64,000 bases of DNA from Bifidobacterium sp. ESL0800 (GTDB taxonomy: Bacteria; Actinomycetota; Actinomycetes; Actinomycetales; Bifidobacteriaceae): positions 744,001-808,000 of the forward strand of contig NZ_CP113913.1 in NCBI RefSeq assembly GCF_029395355.1. Direction: 5' to 3'. Shown piece after piece: positions 1 through 8,815 of this stretch (its first letter is position 1; every line of letters starts with the position of its first letter). Made by a program: the position numbers and the translations under genes. The notes under the pieces are model-generated. The model was given only the letters and a program-made list of their open reading frames with translations, did not search any database and was not told the origin of the DNA.

Positions 1-891
1 GCCGTCGATCATCCACAGCAGGCTGTTGAAGCTGACGAGGTTGCCCAGTGTCATGTATCCCTTGATCACGAGGAATCCGCCGATGCCCAGCGTGATGAGC
101 TGCAGCGAGAAGCCCAGTCCATCCAGCCACGGCATGAACTTGCGGTTGTTGTAGGCCGAGTCCATGTTCTTTTGCATGTAGTCGTCGTTGCGCTCGTCGA
201 ACTTGCTGGTCTCGTAATCCTCGCGGACGAAGGCCTTGACCACGCGGTTGCCCTCGATGTTCTCCTCGACCATCGAGTTGAGATCGGCCAGCGAGTTGCG
301 GATGGCGTAGAACAGCGGCGCGGCGCGCTTGGAGAGCGCGCGGGTGAGGATGAAGATGAACGGGGTGACGCAGGTAAGTGCCAGGGCCAGCCGCCAGTCG
401 ATGGTGTACATCACGCACAGTGCACCGAGGAACATGACCACGCAGTCGGTGGCCTGGTAGCTCACCCAGCTCAGGAAGTGGCGTATGGCCTCGGTGTCGG
501 ATGTCATACGGCTCATGATGTCGCCGTTGCGGGTGTGGTTGAAATAGGTGAAGTCCAGCTCGTGCAGCTTCTCGTATTCGTCACTCACGAGCCGGTAGAT
601 GGAATTCTGGCCGAAACGTTCCATCAGGATCTGGTAGATATAGCGGGAAACCACGCGCACCAGCGTCACCACGATCATGGCACCGCAAATGCGGGTGAGC
701 ATGTCGAAGTGCCTGGCCCCGATGACCTGGTCGACGATCAGGCCCGCCAACAGCGGCATGGTGACCGCCATGGCGTCGTTGATAAACAGCAGCACCACCG
801 ACACCGCCACGCGTGGCAGGTCCGGTTTGCAGTACTGCAAGATCCATTTGAGATTACCTGATGTCTGGTTGCGTTCAGGATCGACGTACAT
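1..891 (-). CDS. ABC exporter half-transporter, N-terminal membrane part (cut by window edge)
   Basis: The 297 visible residues are the transmembrane domain of a type I (MsbA/LmrA-like) ABC exporter. The ATPase domain should lie left of the window. Helices are visible around residues 20-50 and 55-80 and as a pair near 135-175. The second intracellular loop carries the family pattern NSMVEENIEGNRVVKAF, followed by a conserved charged stretch. The start ATG at 891 has GAGGG about 7 bases upstream. Such proteins work as homodimers or as heterodimers with an adjacent half-transporter, so a partner gene is likely beyond the edge. The substrate cannot be predicted. The family is secure from the loop motif and hydropathy, although no Walker motif is in view. 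Confidence 0.88.
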   Translation of the reverse strand, partial: MYVDPERNQTSGNLKWILQYCKPDLPRVAVSVVLLFINDAMAVTMPLLAGLIVDQVIGARHFDMLTRICGAMIVVTLVRVVSRYIYQILMERFGQNSIYRLVSDEYEKLHELDFTYFNHTRNGDIMSRMTSDTEAIRHFLSWVSYQATDCVVMFLGALCVMYTIDWRLALALTCVTPFIFILTRALSKRAAPLFYAIRNSLADLNSMVEENIEGNRVVKAFVREDYETSKFDERNDDYMQKNMDSAYNNRKFMPWLDGLGFSLQLITLGIGGFLVIKGYMTLGNLVSFNSLLWMIDG

Positions 892-1092
892 TGATGAACC
901 CTCGTATCATCTTCGATTTGTTGTTCTCTGTCTCTTACGGCTTGCCTTGCCGCCACTGCACGCGCAATCGTCTCGGTCCACAATAAACGGATCCAAATGA
1001 TTGTCCGACAGATAGAACATTAGCGCGTTCCATGCCTGATGCGCTGTCTTCCGCCGCCTGTTCGGCGTGTTGCCGGATTGAGCCATCATATA

Positions 1093-1140
1093 CGTCACCG
1101 CCTGAATCCCATACATGCTCATAGGACTCAGGCGGTGACG
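1093..1140 (-). terminator. Long inverted repeat between def and the ABC exporter gene
   Basis: Arms CGTCACCGCCTGA (1093-1105) and TCAGGCGGTGACG (1128-1140) are perfect complements. The pairing continues inward for three more base pairs after one mismatch, leaving a 14-base loop. It lies 49 bases after the def stop and about 200 bases before the exporter start. It is strong enough to be a terminator for the fadD-def transcript, but neither strand has a proper T run after it, so an operator or RNA-processing hairpin is possible. The rest of 892-1188 shows no gene. Confidence 0.5.
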
Positions 1141-1188
1141 CTAAAAGACGTTGATTGCATTGCATCATGCGATCAACGCAATGTGTCT

Positions 1189-1671
1189 CTATTGTATAGA
1201 ACGCATGCGGCGCATGGCTTCCCGGCGTTCTTCCTTTTCGAGACGGTCAAGATAGATGTGGCCGTCAAGGTGGTCGGTCTCATGCTGCAGCATGCGTCCC
1301 ATGATGCCGGTTCCTTCGACGACGATGGTCTTGCCGTCGAGGTCGATACCGCGCACGCGTGCATAGTCGGCGCGTCTGGTCTTGTACCAGAGCTTCGGCA
1401 CCGAAAGGCAGCCTTCGTCGCCGTACTGCTCTCCCCTGGTCTCTTCGATAACCGGGTTCAGGACGTAGCCGAGCTTGCCGTCGATGTTGTAGGAGAACGC
1501 ACGCAGGCTGATGCCGATCTGGTTGGCGGAGAGTCCTGCACGACCAGGGTCGTCGACCGTATCCAACAGGTCCTGCACCATATTGCGCACCGCGGGTGTG
1601 ATCGTTCGAATCGGCTCGCACGGGGTTCTCAACACCGGATCGGGAACCACCCTGATTTCTCGTAACGCCAA
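1189..1671 (-). CDS. def: Peptide deformylase
   Basis: This 160-residue metalloenzyme removes the formyl group from the N-terminal methionine of new proteins. All three family motifs are present: GLSANQ (46-51, a variant of GLAAxQ), EGCLS (86-90, Cys88 being a metal ligand) and HETDH (130-134, two metal-binding histidines and the catalytic glutamate). The start codon is TTG at 1671. No ATG fits, but AAGAGGAG sits seven bases upstream and decides the start. The C-terminal tail is basic and short. It follows the acyl-CoA ligase gene on the same strand by 34 bases and is probably co-transcribed with it. Bifidobacteria often carry more than one deformylase, so this may be a paralogue. Confidence 0.95.
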   Translation of the reverse strand: MALREIRVVPDPVLRTPCEPIRTITPAVRNMVQDLLDTVDDPGRAGLSANQIGISLRAFSYNIDGKLGYVLNPVIEETRGEQYGDEGCLSVPKLWYKTRRADYARVRGIDLDGKTIVVEGTGIMGRMLQHETDHLDGHIYLDRLEKEERREAMRRMRSIQ

Positions 1672-1705
1672 TGCACTGCTCCTCTTGATATCGGTGAACG
1701 GTTAT

Positions 1706-3751
1706 TTACTTCTGTGCCGGCGAATCGCGCTCCGGCGTTGCCGTCTTCGGCGATTGCTTCCAAGGGTCTTCACCCTCGCGTTCCATCTCGCGTTCGGCAA
1801 GGCGGGCTCCGGCTTTCTGCTTGGCCTGTTCATAGGCCTCGCGAACCTTTGGGGTCACCGCATCGGTGGCCTGCCGCACGGATTCCGCGGTCTTGTCGAT
1901 GAAGCCGTTCGTGGCTGACGGCGCCGGCTTGACTCGCGCCTTCGGAGTATAGACCTTCGTATTGATGAGATCGGCGTAGTGCTTCAGGACCTCGCCGCGC
2001 ACGACCTTCATGCTTGGCGTCAGCATACCGTTTTCCTGGGTGAACTGGTCCGGGACAATGGCGAACTTACGTACGGATTCCGCGCGGGAGACCGAGCTGT
2101 TGGCCTGGTCGATGTATTGCTGGATGAAGGCGCGCACCGCGTCGTTCTTGCAGATTTCAGATATCGGCATATTCTCATCCATGCCGTTGTTGGCCAGCCA
2201 CGAACGAACCATCTCCATATCCAACTCGATGAGAGCGGCAATGAAGGGCCGACCGTCGCCGATGACCACCGCGTGGGAGACGATCGGGCAGGTACCGATG
2301 GTGTCTTCCATCGGAGCGGGGCTGACGTTCTTGCCGCCGGCGGTGATGATGATGTCCTTCTTGCGGCCGGTGATGTAGACGAAGCCGTCATCGTCGATCT
2401 GGGCGATGTCGCCGGAATGGACCCAGCCGCCCGGCTCGGTGGCCTCGGCGGTGAGCTCGGGCTGCTTGTAATAGCCGAGGAAGACGTCCTCGCCGTTGAT
2501 CAGCAGCTCGTCGTCGTCAGCCAGCTTGACCGCGATGCCGCAGCCGGGGCGTCCGACGGCGCCGACCTTGTTGAAGTCCTGGAAGGCGACGATGCAGGGG
2601 GCGGCGGTTTCGGTCATGCCGTAGCCCTGGATGAAGGTGATGCCGTCCATGCCGTTGAAGAAGTGGGCCAGGTCGGCATTCATCGGCGCGCCGCCGCAGG
2701 CCAGATACTTGAGCTTCGGGCCCAGGGCGCTGCGCACCGAGGCTCCGACCGTCTTCATATAGAACTTGTGTTTGAGACGTTCGGCCACGGTATGACCACG
2801 GCCTTCCTGACCGTCCTTCGACCACTTGACAAAATGGTCGAACGCCATGCTGAACACACGACCCTGCAATCCGGCTCCGGCCTTCTGCGAGGCTGCGTTG
2901 TACACCTTTTCGAACACACGCGGCACACCCAGCAAATACGTCGGTTGGAAGGTGCGCAGGTCGGTCAAGAGATGCTTGGCGCTTGAGGTATAGCCCACCA
3001 CGCCGTGCGCTCCAATGGCTACATACTGGATATAACGGGCGAAGCAATGGGCCAGAGGCAGGAAGAGCAGCAGACGGCTGGGCTGGTAGAGCATGTCGTC
3101 GAGCACCGCCCAGCCGATGAAGGCCGTGGAAACGAAGTTGCGATGCGAAAGCATGACGCCCTTGGGCTTGCCGGTGGAACCGGAGGTGTAGACGATGGTC
3201 AGCATGTCGTCGGCCCGGACGCGCGAAATCGCTTCGTCAAGTGTCTCGTCGGAAACCGAAGTGCCGAAATCGGAGACCGCGTCGAGACCGCCGTCCTGAA
3301 GGTTGAACACATACTTCAGGCCGTCGCGCTCACGGCGCAGCTGCTCGAGCGTCTGGGCGTGTTCGGCGTCGCCGCCGAAAGCGACTATCGGATCGACATC
3401 CTCGACGATGCCTTGGGCCTGCTTCGGTGAGTCGGTCTCGTAGATCGGCACGCTCACCGCTCCGATAGCGGCGCAGGCGAAGTCAACTACTCCCCACTCG
3501 TAGCTGGTCGCCGCGTAAATGACGACCATGCTTCCGGCCTTGGCTCCCAGGCCGATAAGCCCTTTGGCGACCGAGCGCACGCGGCCGAGCATTTCTCCGG
3601 CCGTGACCGTATGCCACTGCTGGGTATCTTCATCCAACCATTCGGCTATATCCCCGTCGGGATCTTTCTCTGCTCGCTTTGACAGCAGGGAGTAAATGGT
3701 GTCCTTATCGGTGGTTTTGGTGACAGGATCCAAATAGAATTCTCGCAACAT
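1706..3751 (-). CDS. Long-chain fatty acid-CoA ligase (AMP-forming)
   Basis: This 681-residue adenylate-forming enzyme should activate fatty acids to acyl-CoA through an acyl-AMP intermediate. The P-loop-like signature YTSGSTGKPKG is at about residues 188-198. GYGMTET follows in the middle of the protein, and GRKKDIIITAGGKNVSP marks the C-terminal hinge and catalytic lysine region. Length and motifs match the actinobacterial FadD15 group. A charged tail of about 75 residues after the catalytic domain, rich in Lys, Ala and Glu, is not part of the fold. The ATG at 3751 is taken as the start. An in-frame TTG at 3781 would add ten residues, and neither start has a convincing ribosome site. def lies just downstream. 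Confidence 0.92.
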   Translation of the reverse strand: MLREFYLDPVTKTTDKDTIYSLLSKRAEKDPDGDIAEWLDEDTQQWHTVTAGEMLGRVRSVAKGLIGLGAKAGSMVVIYAATSYEWGVVDFACAAIGAVSVPIYETDSPKQAQGIVEDVDPIVAFGGDAEHAQTLEQLRRERDGLKYVFNLQDGGLDAVSDFGTSVSDETLDEAISRVRADDMLTIVYTSGSTGKPKGVMLSHRNFVSTAFIGWAVLDDMLYQPSRLLLFLPLAHCFARYIQYVAIGAHGVVGYTSSAKHLLTDLRTFQPTYLLGVPRVFEKVYNAASQKAGAGLQGRVFSMAFDHFVKWSKDGQEGRGHTVAERLKHKFYMKTVGASVRSALGPKLKYLACGGAPMNADLAHFFNGMDGITFIQGYGMTETAAPCIVAFQDFNKVGAVGRPGCGIAVKLADDDELLINGEDVFLGYYKQPELTAEATEPGGWVHSGDIAQIDDDGFVYITGRKKDIIITAGGKNVSPAPMEDTIGTCPIVSHAVVIGDGRPFIAALIELDMEMVRSWLANNGMDENMPISEICKNDAVRAFIQQYIDQANSSVSRAESVRKFAIVPDQFTQENGMLTPSMKVVRGEVLKHYADLINTKVYTPKARVKPAPSATNGFIDKTAESVRQATDAVTPKVREAYEQAKQKAGARLAEREMEREGEDPWKQSPKTATPERDSPAQK

Positions 3752-3831
3752 ATGCTCAACTATACGCGCTCGTTGCCCCAAAACTACGTTAGCGTAACTT
3801 TGACTTAGCCCGAACAGCCATCAACATACGC

Positions 3832-4332
3832 TCAGCCCAGGTCCGCAGTGGTGCAGATCCAGCGCGATCCGCTGCGTCTGAACACCAGCGTGACCCAGTA
3901 CGTCGATTGGCCGACCGACAGGCTTACGACGGTCTCCGTGATATCTGGGCTGACCAACGTCGTGTATACCAGCATGGGTATAGCCGGCAGGTAACACAAC
4001 TTGGCCTTGAGCTCCGGATGGGTGCGAAGATGGTTTTCCAACAGATACGACATTGTTTCGAGACGTTGGACACAGGCACCGCTCAGCGCTTGCTGAAGCC
4101 GTTGCGGAGGGGTTCGCCCTCTCACTACGTCCAGGCTCATGCACGCCAGTCTGCAGGATGCCAGGCTGAATTTTCTGCATTCGGCCTCGCTCAAGGTTCC
4201 GGGATAGCAGCGTGAGATGTGAAAAGGGACGGGTCTGTTCGACAGTTCTATTCGAATCGACCCGTCGTAGGCCGGCAATACGGAACGGTGAGTGACCGTC
4301 ATCTGTCGGGGTTGTGTTTGCATGGCCATCAT
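3832..4332 (-). CDS. Rv3235-like actinobacterial protein
   Basis: A 166-residue protein resembling the Rv3235 family of Actinobacteria, which has no established function. The N-terminus (about 1-60) is polar. The remainder carries a Cys/Arg-rich helical part followed by a C-terminal beta segment ending in WVTLVFRRSGSRWICTTADLG-like sequence, as in SecA-neighbourhood proteins of this type. The reading frame opens further upstream, but AAGGAGG lies five bases before the ATG at 4332 and fixes the start there. The gene stands alone between fadD and guaB3 on the minus strand. The upstream region is AT-rich and probably holds its promoter. The assignment is from overall pattern, not a catalytic motif. 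Confidence 0.65.
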   Translation of the reverse strand: MMAMQTQPRQMTVTHRSVLPAYDGSIRIELSNRPVPFHISRCYPGTLSEAECRKFSLASCRLACMSLDVVRGRTPPQRLQQALSGACVQRLETMSYLLENHLRTHPELKAKLCYLPAIPMLVYTTLVSPDITETVVSLSVGQSTYWVTLVFRRSGSRWICTTADLG

Positions 4333-4503
4333 TGAGCCTCCTTTTCGCTGTTCTCTTGTATCACCCAGAGCAACAGAAATGAAGGGCATTGTCAAGAAAG
4401 AAGAGGCAAATCTGGCAAAAATCAAGATTATTTCAAGATTTTTTCAAAACCTTGAATCGAATACGATAATATACGATATAAAATAATGGCCAATAAACAC
4501 AAA

Positions 4504-4529
4504 GGACTACCCGATTACTCAGGTAGCCC
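4504..4529 (-). terminator. Rho-independent terminator after guaB3
   Basis: Read on the minus strand, GGGCTACC pairs with GGTAGTCC (one G-T pair) around a 10-base loop, followed by TTTGTGTTT. It lies 33 bases after the guaB3 stop. Confidence 0.75.
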
Positions 4530-4561
4530 CTACAGCATTAAAAAGAGATTATTCCATCATT

Positions 4562-5686
4562 TCAGCCCAAATGCGAAAGCGTGACCGCGACGTCGCAATG
4601 CTGGAAGTTCTTCAGATCGACATAACCGGTGGAAGCCATGGCCCGGCGAAGGGCACCGATGAAGTTCACAGTTCCATCGGCGTTATGGCTGGGTCCGAAA
4701 AGAATCTGCTGCAACGGCGCAACCGTTCCGACCTTTGTCCGTTTCCCGCGGGGAAGGGACGGATGGCGAGCTTCGGCACCCCAATGTGTGCCTTTGCCCG
4801 GGGCCTCCTGCGCACGTGCCAAAGGCGCTCCGAGCATAACGGCATCCGCTCCCATCGCCAATGCCTTGACAAACGAACCGGAGGTGCCCATGCCGCCGTC
4901 GGCGATGATCTGCACATAGCGCCCGCCGGATTCATCCATATAGTCACGACGGGCCTCGGCCACATCGGCGATCGCGGTGGCCATAGGTGCATGCACCCCG
5001 ATGGTTGCACGTGTGGCGGAAACGGCTCCGCCACCGAAACCGACAAGCACACCGGCGGCACCGGTACGCATGAGATGAAGGGCGGCGGTATAGCTGGCCG
5101 CACCCCCGACGATGACCGGCACATCAAGGTCATAGATGAATTTCTTCAGGTTCAAAGGCTCGTGTTTCTGCGAAACATGCTCGGCCGAAACCGCAGTGCC
5201 ACGGATGACGAAGAGGTCGACCCCGGCGTCGACGACGGTCGAATAGAACTCCTGGGTGCGCTGGGGCGAAAGCGCACCGGCTACCGTCACACCGGCATCG
5301 CGAATCTCGTGGAGGCGCTTGGTGATCAGTTCCGGCTTGATCGGCTCCGCGTAGATCTCCTGCAGTCGGGCCGTTGCGCTGTCTTCGTCAAGCTGGCTGA
5401 TCTCATCGAGCAACGGCTGCGGATCATCGTAACGTGTCCACAATCCCTCAAGATCAAGCACCCCGAGAGCGCCGAGCTTGCCCATGGCAATCGCCGTGGC
5501 AGGGCTGGTCACCGAATCCATCGGAGCGGAAAGCACCGGCACGTCGAACTGGTAGGCATCGATCTGCCAAGCCGTCGAAACGTCCTGCGGATCGCGGGTC
5601 CTGCGTGAGGGAACGATGGCGATATCGTCCAAGGAGTAAGCCAAACGGCCTTTTTTGCCCAAACCGATTTCAATTTCCTGAGTCAT
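4562..5686 (-). CDS. guaB3: GuaB3 family IMP dehydrogenase-related protein
   Basis: A 374-residue TIM-barrel protein of the IMP dehydrogenase / GMP reductase superfamily. It lacks the CBS pair that interrupts true GuaB, so it is of GuaB3 length. It shows the N-terminal barrel strand with LSAPMDSVTSP and the later glycine-rich phosphate-binding stretches IADGGMGTSG and VGFGGGAVSATR. In canonical IMP dehydrogenase the last loop holds the catalytic cysteine; by my alignment that position is serine here, so IMP oxidation by the usual mechanism is doubtful. A role in guanine nucleotide interconversion is the family expectation. The start at 5686 has GGAAG upstream and agrees with the family's MTQEIEIGLG-type beginning; longer upstream frames are unsupported. 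Divergent from icd. Confidence 0.9.
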   Translation of the reverse strand: MTQEIEIGLGKKGRLAYSLDDIAIVPSRRTRDPQDVSTAWQIDAYQFDVPVLSAPMDSVTSPATAIAMGKLGALGVLDLEGLWTRYDDPQPLLDEISQLDEDSATARLQEIYAEPIKPELITKRLHEIRDAGVTVAGALSPQRTQEFYSTVVDAGVDLFVIRGTAVSAEHVSQKHEPLNLKKFIYDLDVPVIVGGAASYTAALHLMRTGAAGVLVGFGGGAVSATRATIGVHAPMATAIADVAEARRDYMDESGGRYVQIIADGGMGTSGSFVKALAMGADAVMLGAPLARAQEAPGKGTHWGAEARHPSLPRGKRTKVGTVAPLQQILFGPSHNADGTVNFIGALRRAMASTGYVDLKNFQHCDVAVTLSHLG

Positions 5687-5799
5687 GGCTTCCAGATTAC
5701 TTCCCCTACGTGACGAGCACCGACAATCGAGAATCCAACGTAAAAGAGCGTCTCGCCAGTCAGTCAAAGCAACACCTGTGACATATTTCGGCGTGATAA

Positions 5800-5815
5800 T
5801 GGCAACATATTGCCA
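5800..5815. promoter_or_regulatory. Perfect palindrome in the guaB3/icd divergent promoter region
   Basis: TGGCAACATATTGCCA has 6-bp perfect arms with a 4-base centre. It lies 21 bases before the icd start and 114 bases before the guaB3 start, a position suited to an operator acting on icd. No regulator is suggested by the neighbourhood. Confidence 0.4.
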
Positions 5816-5835
5816 CATTACAAGAAAGGGCGAGC

Positions 5836-7059
5836 ATGGAAAAGATCAAGGTCGAAGGCACCATCGCCGAACTCGACGGCGACGAGATGACGAGGGTGAT
5901 ATGGAAGGACATCAAGAACCGCCTTATTCTACCCTATCTTGACGTCGATCTCGACTATTACGACCTCGGCATCGAAAACCGCGACGCCACCGACGATCAG
6001 GTGACCATCGATGCGGCCAACGCCATCAACAAGCACCATGTCGGCGTCAAATGCGCCACCATCACCCCCGACGAGGCACGTGTCAAGGAATTCAACCTGA
6101 AAAAGATGTGGAAGTCGCCGAACGGGACCATCCGCAACATTCTCGGCGGCACGATCTTCCGCGAGCCCATCGTCATCGCCAACATCCCGCGTCTGGTCCC
6201 CGGCTGGAAGAAGCCCATCGTCGTGGCCCGCCACGCTTTCGGCGACCAATACAAGGCCACGGATTTCAAGGTCGGAAAACCGGGACGTCTGACGGTCACC
6301 TTCACGCCCGCCGACGGAAGCGAGCCCATCGAACACGTGGTCTACGACTATCCGGGTGCGGGCGTCGCCCAAGTGCAATACAACCTTGACGACTCCATCC
6401 GCGGCTTCGCGCGTGCCTGCTTCAATTACGGGCTCATGCGGCACTACCCGGTGTATCTGTCGACCAAAAACACGATTCTCAAAGCCTACGACGGCGCATT
6501 CAAGGACATTTTCGCCGCAGTCTATGAAACCGAATACAAGGACCGTTTCGAGGCTGAGGGCCTTTCTTACGAACACCGTCTGATCGACGATATGGTGGCC
6601 AGCACGATGAAATGGCACGGCGGCTATATCTGGGCCTGCAAGAACTACGACGGCGACGTGCAATCCGACTCCGTGGCGCAGGGCTTCGGCTCGCTCGGAC
6701 TGATGACATCGGTATTGATGACGCCGGACGGCAAGACCGTGGAGGCCGAGGCTGCACACGGCACCGTGACACGTCATTATCGTCGTTGGCTCAAAGGCGA
6801 AAAAACCTCAACCAACCCCATCGCCTCGATCTATGCATGGACCGGAGGGCTGAAGCAGCGTGCCAAGCTCGACGGGACACCCGAGGTGGGGCATTTCGCC
6901 GAAACCCTGGAGCAGGTCATCATCACGACCGTGGAAAGCGGGAAGATGACCAAGGACCTGGCCATGCTCATCGGCCCCGACCAGCCTTGGCTCGATACCG
7001 TCGGCTTCATGGATGCCTTGGATGAAGGGCTGAAGCGGGAACTGAGCGGATCGCGCTGA
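5836..7059 (+). CDS. icd: Isocitrate dehydrogenase (NADP+), eukaryote-like type
   Basis: A 407-residue cytosolic dehydrogenase converting isocitrate to 2-oxoglutarate with NADP. It belongs to the eukaryote-like homodimeric subfamily: the start has the typical [12 protein letters not shown] segment (12-23), followed by the substrate loop SPNGTIRN and the C-terminal block [12 protein letters not shown], which carries the cofactor-specificity histidine and arginine. The length is normal. AAGAAAGGG precedes the ATG at 5836. Bifidobacteria have an incomplete tricarboxylic acid cycle, so the product probably feeds glutamate synthesis. A strong terminator follows, so the gene is probably transcribed alone. 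Confidence 0.97.
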   Translation: MEKIKVEGTIAELDGDEMTRVIWKDIKNRLILPYLDVDLDYYDLGIENRDATDDQVTIDAANAINKHHVGVKCATITPDEARVKEFNLKKMWKSPNGTIRNILGGTIFREPIVIANIPRLVPGWKKPIVVARHAFGDQYKATDFKVGKPGRLTVTFTPADGSEPIEHVVYDYPGAGVAQVQYNLDDSIRGFARACFNYGLMRHYPVYLSTKNTILKAYDGAFKDIFAAVYETEYKDRFEAEGLSYEHRLIDDMVASTMKWHGGYIWACKNYDGDVQSDSVAQGFGSLGLMTSVLMTPDGKTVEAEAAHGTVTRHYRRWLKGEKTSTNPIASIYAWTGGLKQRAKLDGTPEVGHFAETLEQVIITTVESGKMTKDLAMLIGPDQPWLDTVGFMDALDEGLKRELSGSR

Positions 7060-7075
7060 TCAACGCTCTGTTCGA

Positions 7076-7118
7076 CGCCGTCGCATGCTTGTTTGAACAA
7101 TCGGATGCGACGGCGCTT
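7076..7118 (+). terminator. Terminator after icd
   Basis: CGCCGTCGCAT (7076-7086) and ATGCGACGGCG (7105-7115) form a perfect 11-bp stem with an 18-base loop, followed by CTTTC. It begins 17 bases after the icd stop. Confidence 0.85.
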
Positions 7119-7180
7119 TCATATCGGCCCAAGACTACTATCGGTCTTGATTGATTCGAAGCTTTAACGAAGGATGACTC

Positions 7181-8815
7181 ATGAGCACGCGCGGCAAGCA
7201 TTCCTTGGCACGTTTCCTGGCTTTGGCCACGGCCACTGTTCTGACGATGACGTCGGCTGCCTGTGGCGAAGGGCATCAGGATGCAGGAACCACCTCGATC
7301 GACACCGACAAGGTCTCGACGAGTTCGGCTGCCGCCAAGAGCCACGTCATGATTTTCACGCCATCCGATGGAATTTCCATATCGTCTCACACACCGCTGA
7401 ACAAATGGGCCAAATTCGTGCCCACCATCACAAAATCGCTTACGGGTGCCGGCTTCCAATCGAAGAACATCAAAGTGAGAACGGATGGTAACCTGAGCAA
7501 GCAAAGTGACGACGTACAGGACTACGTGGTCAATCAGCTTTCCAGCGCGTCGGATGACACCAACCACCACACGATACTGATCGTTGCCCCTGCGACCTCT
7601 GCAAACAAAGGCAATGAACAGTATGGCGATTACGTCACCAATCCCACCGATGCGCCTAAGTACGATACACAAAAGCCGTCGGACGCCGCTCGTCGGACCA
7701 CCGACGGTGCGCTCGACAAGCCATCTGCCTCTTCGAGCGATAAACCGACTCAGACACAGAACGAAAACGACCAGGACAATACCGACAACAATGATGAGGT
7801 CACAGCCGGAAAGCGGCTGTCCAAAACCTTGAAACTCGCAAAAAAAGCGGGAGCTCGCACCGTTGTTCTTGCCAATCCGTTGGCCGGATTCACTCCGGAT
7901 ATTTTTGTCAGCATGTCGACTCCACGTCAGATCGGCATGCTGCAGGCGCAGCAACTCGTCTCGAAACTTGCTTTGGAAAAAACAACCAAGATGCATCCAA
8001 AATCGATTGAGGTCATGATTCCTGTAGCTGCTGACGCCGATTCGAATCTCAATGCCACTCAGGCGTTCTCCGAAGAGGCTTTTGCGGGCATATGGGAGGT
8101 GTTGCAACCCTACTTCAAAGATGGCAGGGCCATAAGCCCGTCAAAAAAACTGAGTGCAGCCACCACGCAGGCCGATTGGGAGTCGGTTTCGTTCAAGGCC
8201 TCAAGAACAGCCGAGGTAAAGACGGAACTGAACAACAGGCTCACAGCTTCATCCAAGGACGGCAAGCCGCTGCATGTCGACGGCATTGTGTCGATGAACG
8301 ATTTCGTCTCATCGGCAGCGGTAGACGAACTGACGTCACTGAAGTACACAGGCACGGCCGCCGACATCAATCCCGAGATCGAGGTCTCCGGCATAGTCGG
8401 GACTCTGACCGGCAAGCACAACCTCAATAAAATCGCCCCTCCAAAGCCAAAGGACAGTAAAGAGGGCGATGCCAGCGACGAAGGGCAGGCGCAAACGGAC
8501 AGTAACGGCGATATGGCCTGGCCGATCATCACGGGATACGGTGCCTACACCGATATGATGCCTGATGTGGTCAACGGCAAACAATGGATGACAGGTATGG
8601 AGAACATCCAGAAACTCACACGCGACATCGCTGGTGCCACCGCCACAATGGAAGCCGGGAAAAAGCTGACCGAACTGCCTTACGTCAAAACGGCAACCGT
8701 CGGCAATGCAACCATCAACATCATCCATGAAAAGCCGTTGGCTGTAAGCGCGAGCAATCTCAAGCATCTGCTGATCGAGCCCGGATATATCTCGTTGGCG
8801 GATGCAGGATTATAA
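7181..8815 (+). CDS. Lipoprotein resembling sugar-type periplasmic binding proteins (ChvE-like)
   Basis: A 544-residue secreted lipoprotein: basic start, hydrophobic core 10-26 and lipobox TSAAC with Cys28. The mature part resembles type 1 periplasmic binding proteins of the ChvE/xylose group, but divergently. Features shared with that group are a strand-helix run near 225-245 (RTVVLANPLAGF), a segment about DSNLNATQAFSEEAFAGIWEVLQPYF, a SMNDF hinge near 370 and a terminal WPIITGYGAYTDMM / YISLADAGL part. An Asp/Gln/Asn/Ser-rich insert at about 165-210 interrupts the first lobe. No permease or ATPase gene is nearby, so it may act in sensing, or be an orphan. GAAGGA precedes the ATG. Its stop overlaps the converging M23 gene by six bases. 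Confidence 0.7.
   Translation: MSTRGKHSLARFLALATATVLTMTSAACGEGHQDAGTTSIDTDKVSTSSAAAKSHVMIFTPSDGISISSHTPLNKWAKFVPTITKSLTGAGFQSKNIKVRTDGNLSKQSDDVQDYVVNQLSSASDDTNHHTILIVAPATSANKGNEQYGDYVTNPTDAPKYDTQKPSDAARRTTDGALDKPSASSSDKPTQTQNENDQDNTDNNDEVTAGKRLSKTLKLAKKAGARTVVLANPLAGFTPDIFVSMSTPRQIGMLQAQQLVSKLALEKTTKMHPKSIEVMIPVAADADSNLNATQAFSEEAFAGIWEVLQPYFKDGRAISPSKKLSAATTQADWESVSFKASRTAEVKTELNNRLTASSKDGKPLHVDGIVSMNDFVSSAAVDELTSLKYTGTAADINPEIEVSGIVGTLTGKHNLNKIAPPKPKDSKEGDASDEGQAQTDSNGDMAWPIITGYGAYTDMMPDVVNGKQWMTGMENIQKLTRDIAGATATMEAGKKLTELPYVKTATVGNATINIIHEKPLAVSASNLKHLLIEPGYISLADAGL

Noticed and set aside
172-861. Plus-strand open frame of 229 codons opposite the ABC exporter
   Set aside because: It is the antisense of a clear coding region, has a His/Val/Ala/Asp-rich composition typical of a GC-rich shadow, and no ribosome site.
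907-1168. Short minus-strand open frames (71 and 77 codons) in the def-exporter gap
   Set aside because: They overlap each other in different frames, include the hairpin arm and have no good ribosome site.
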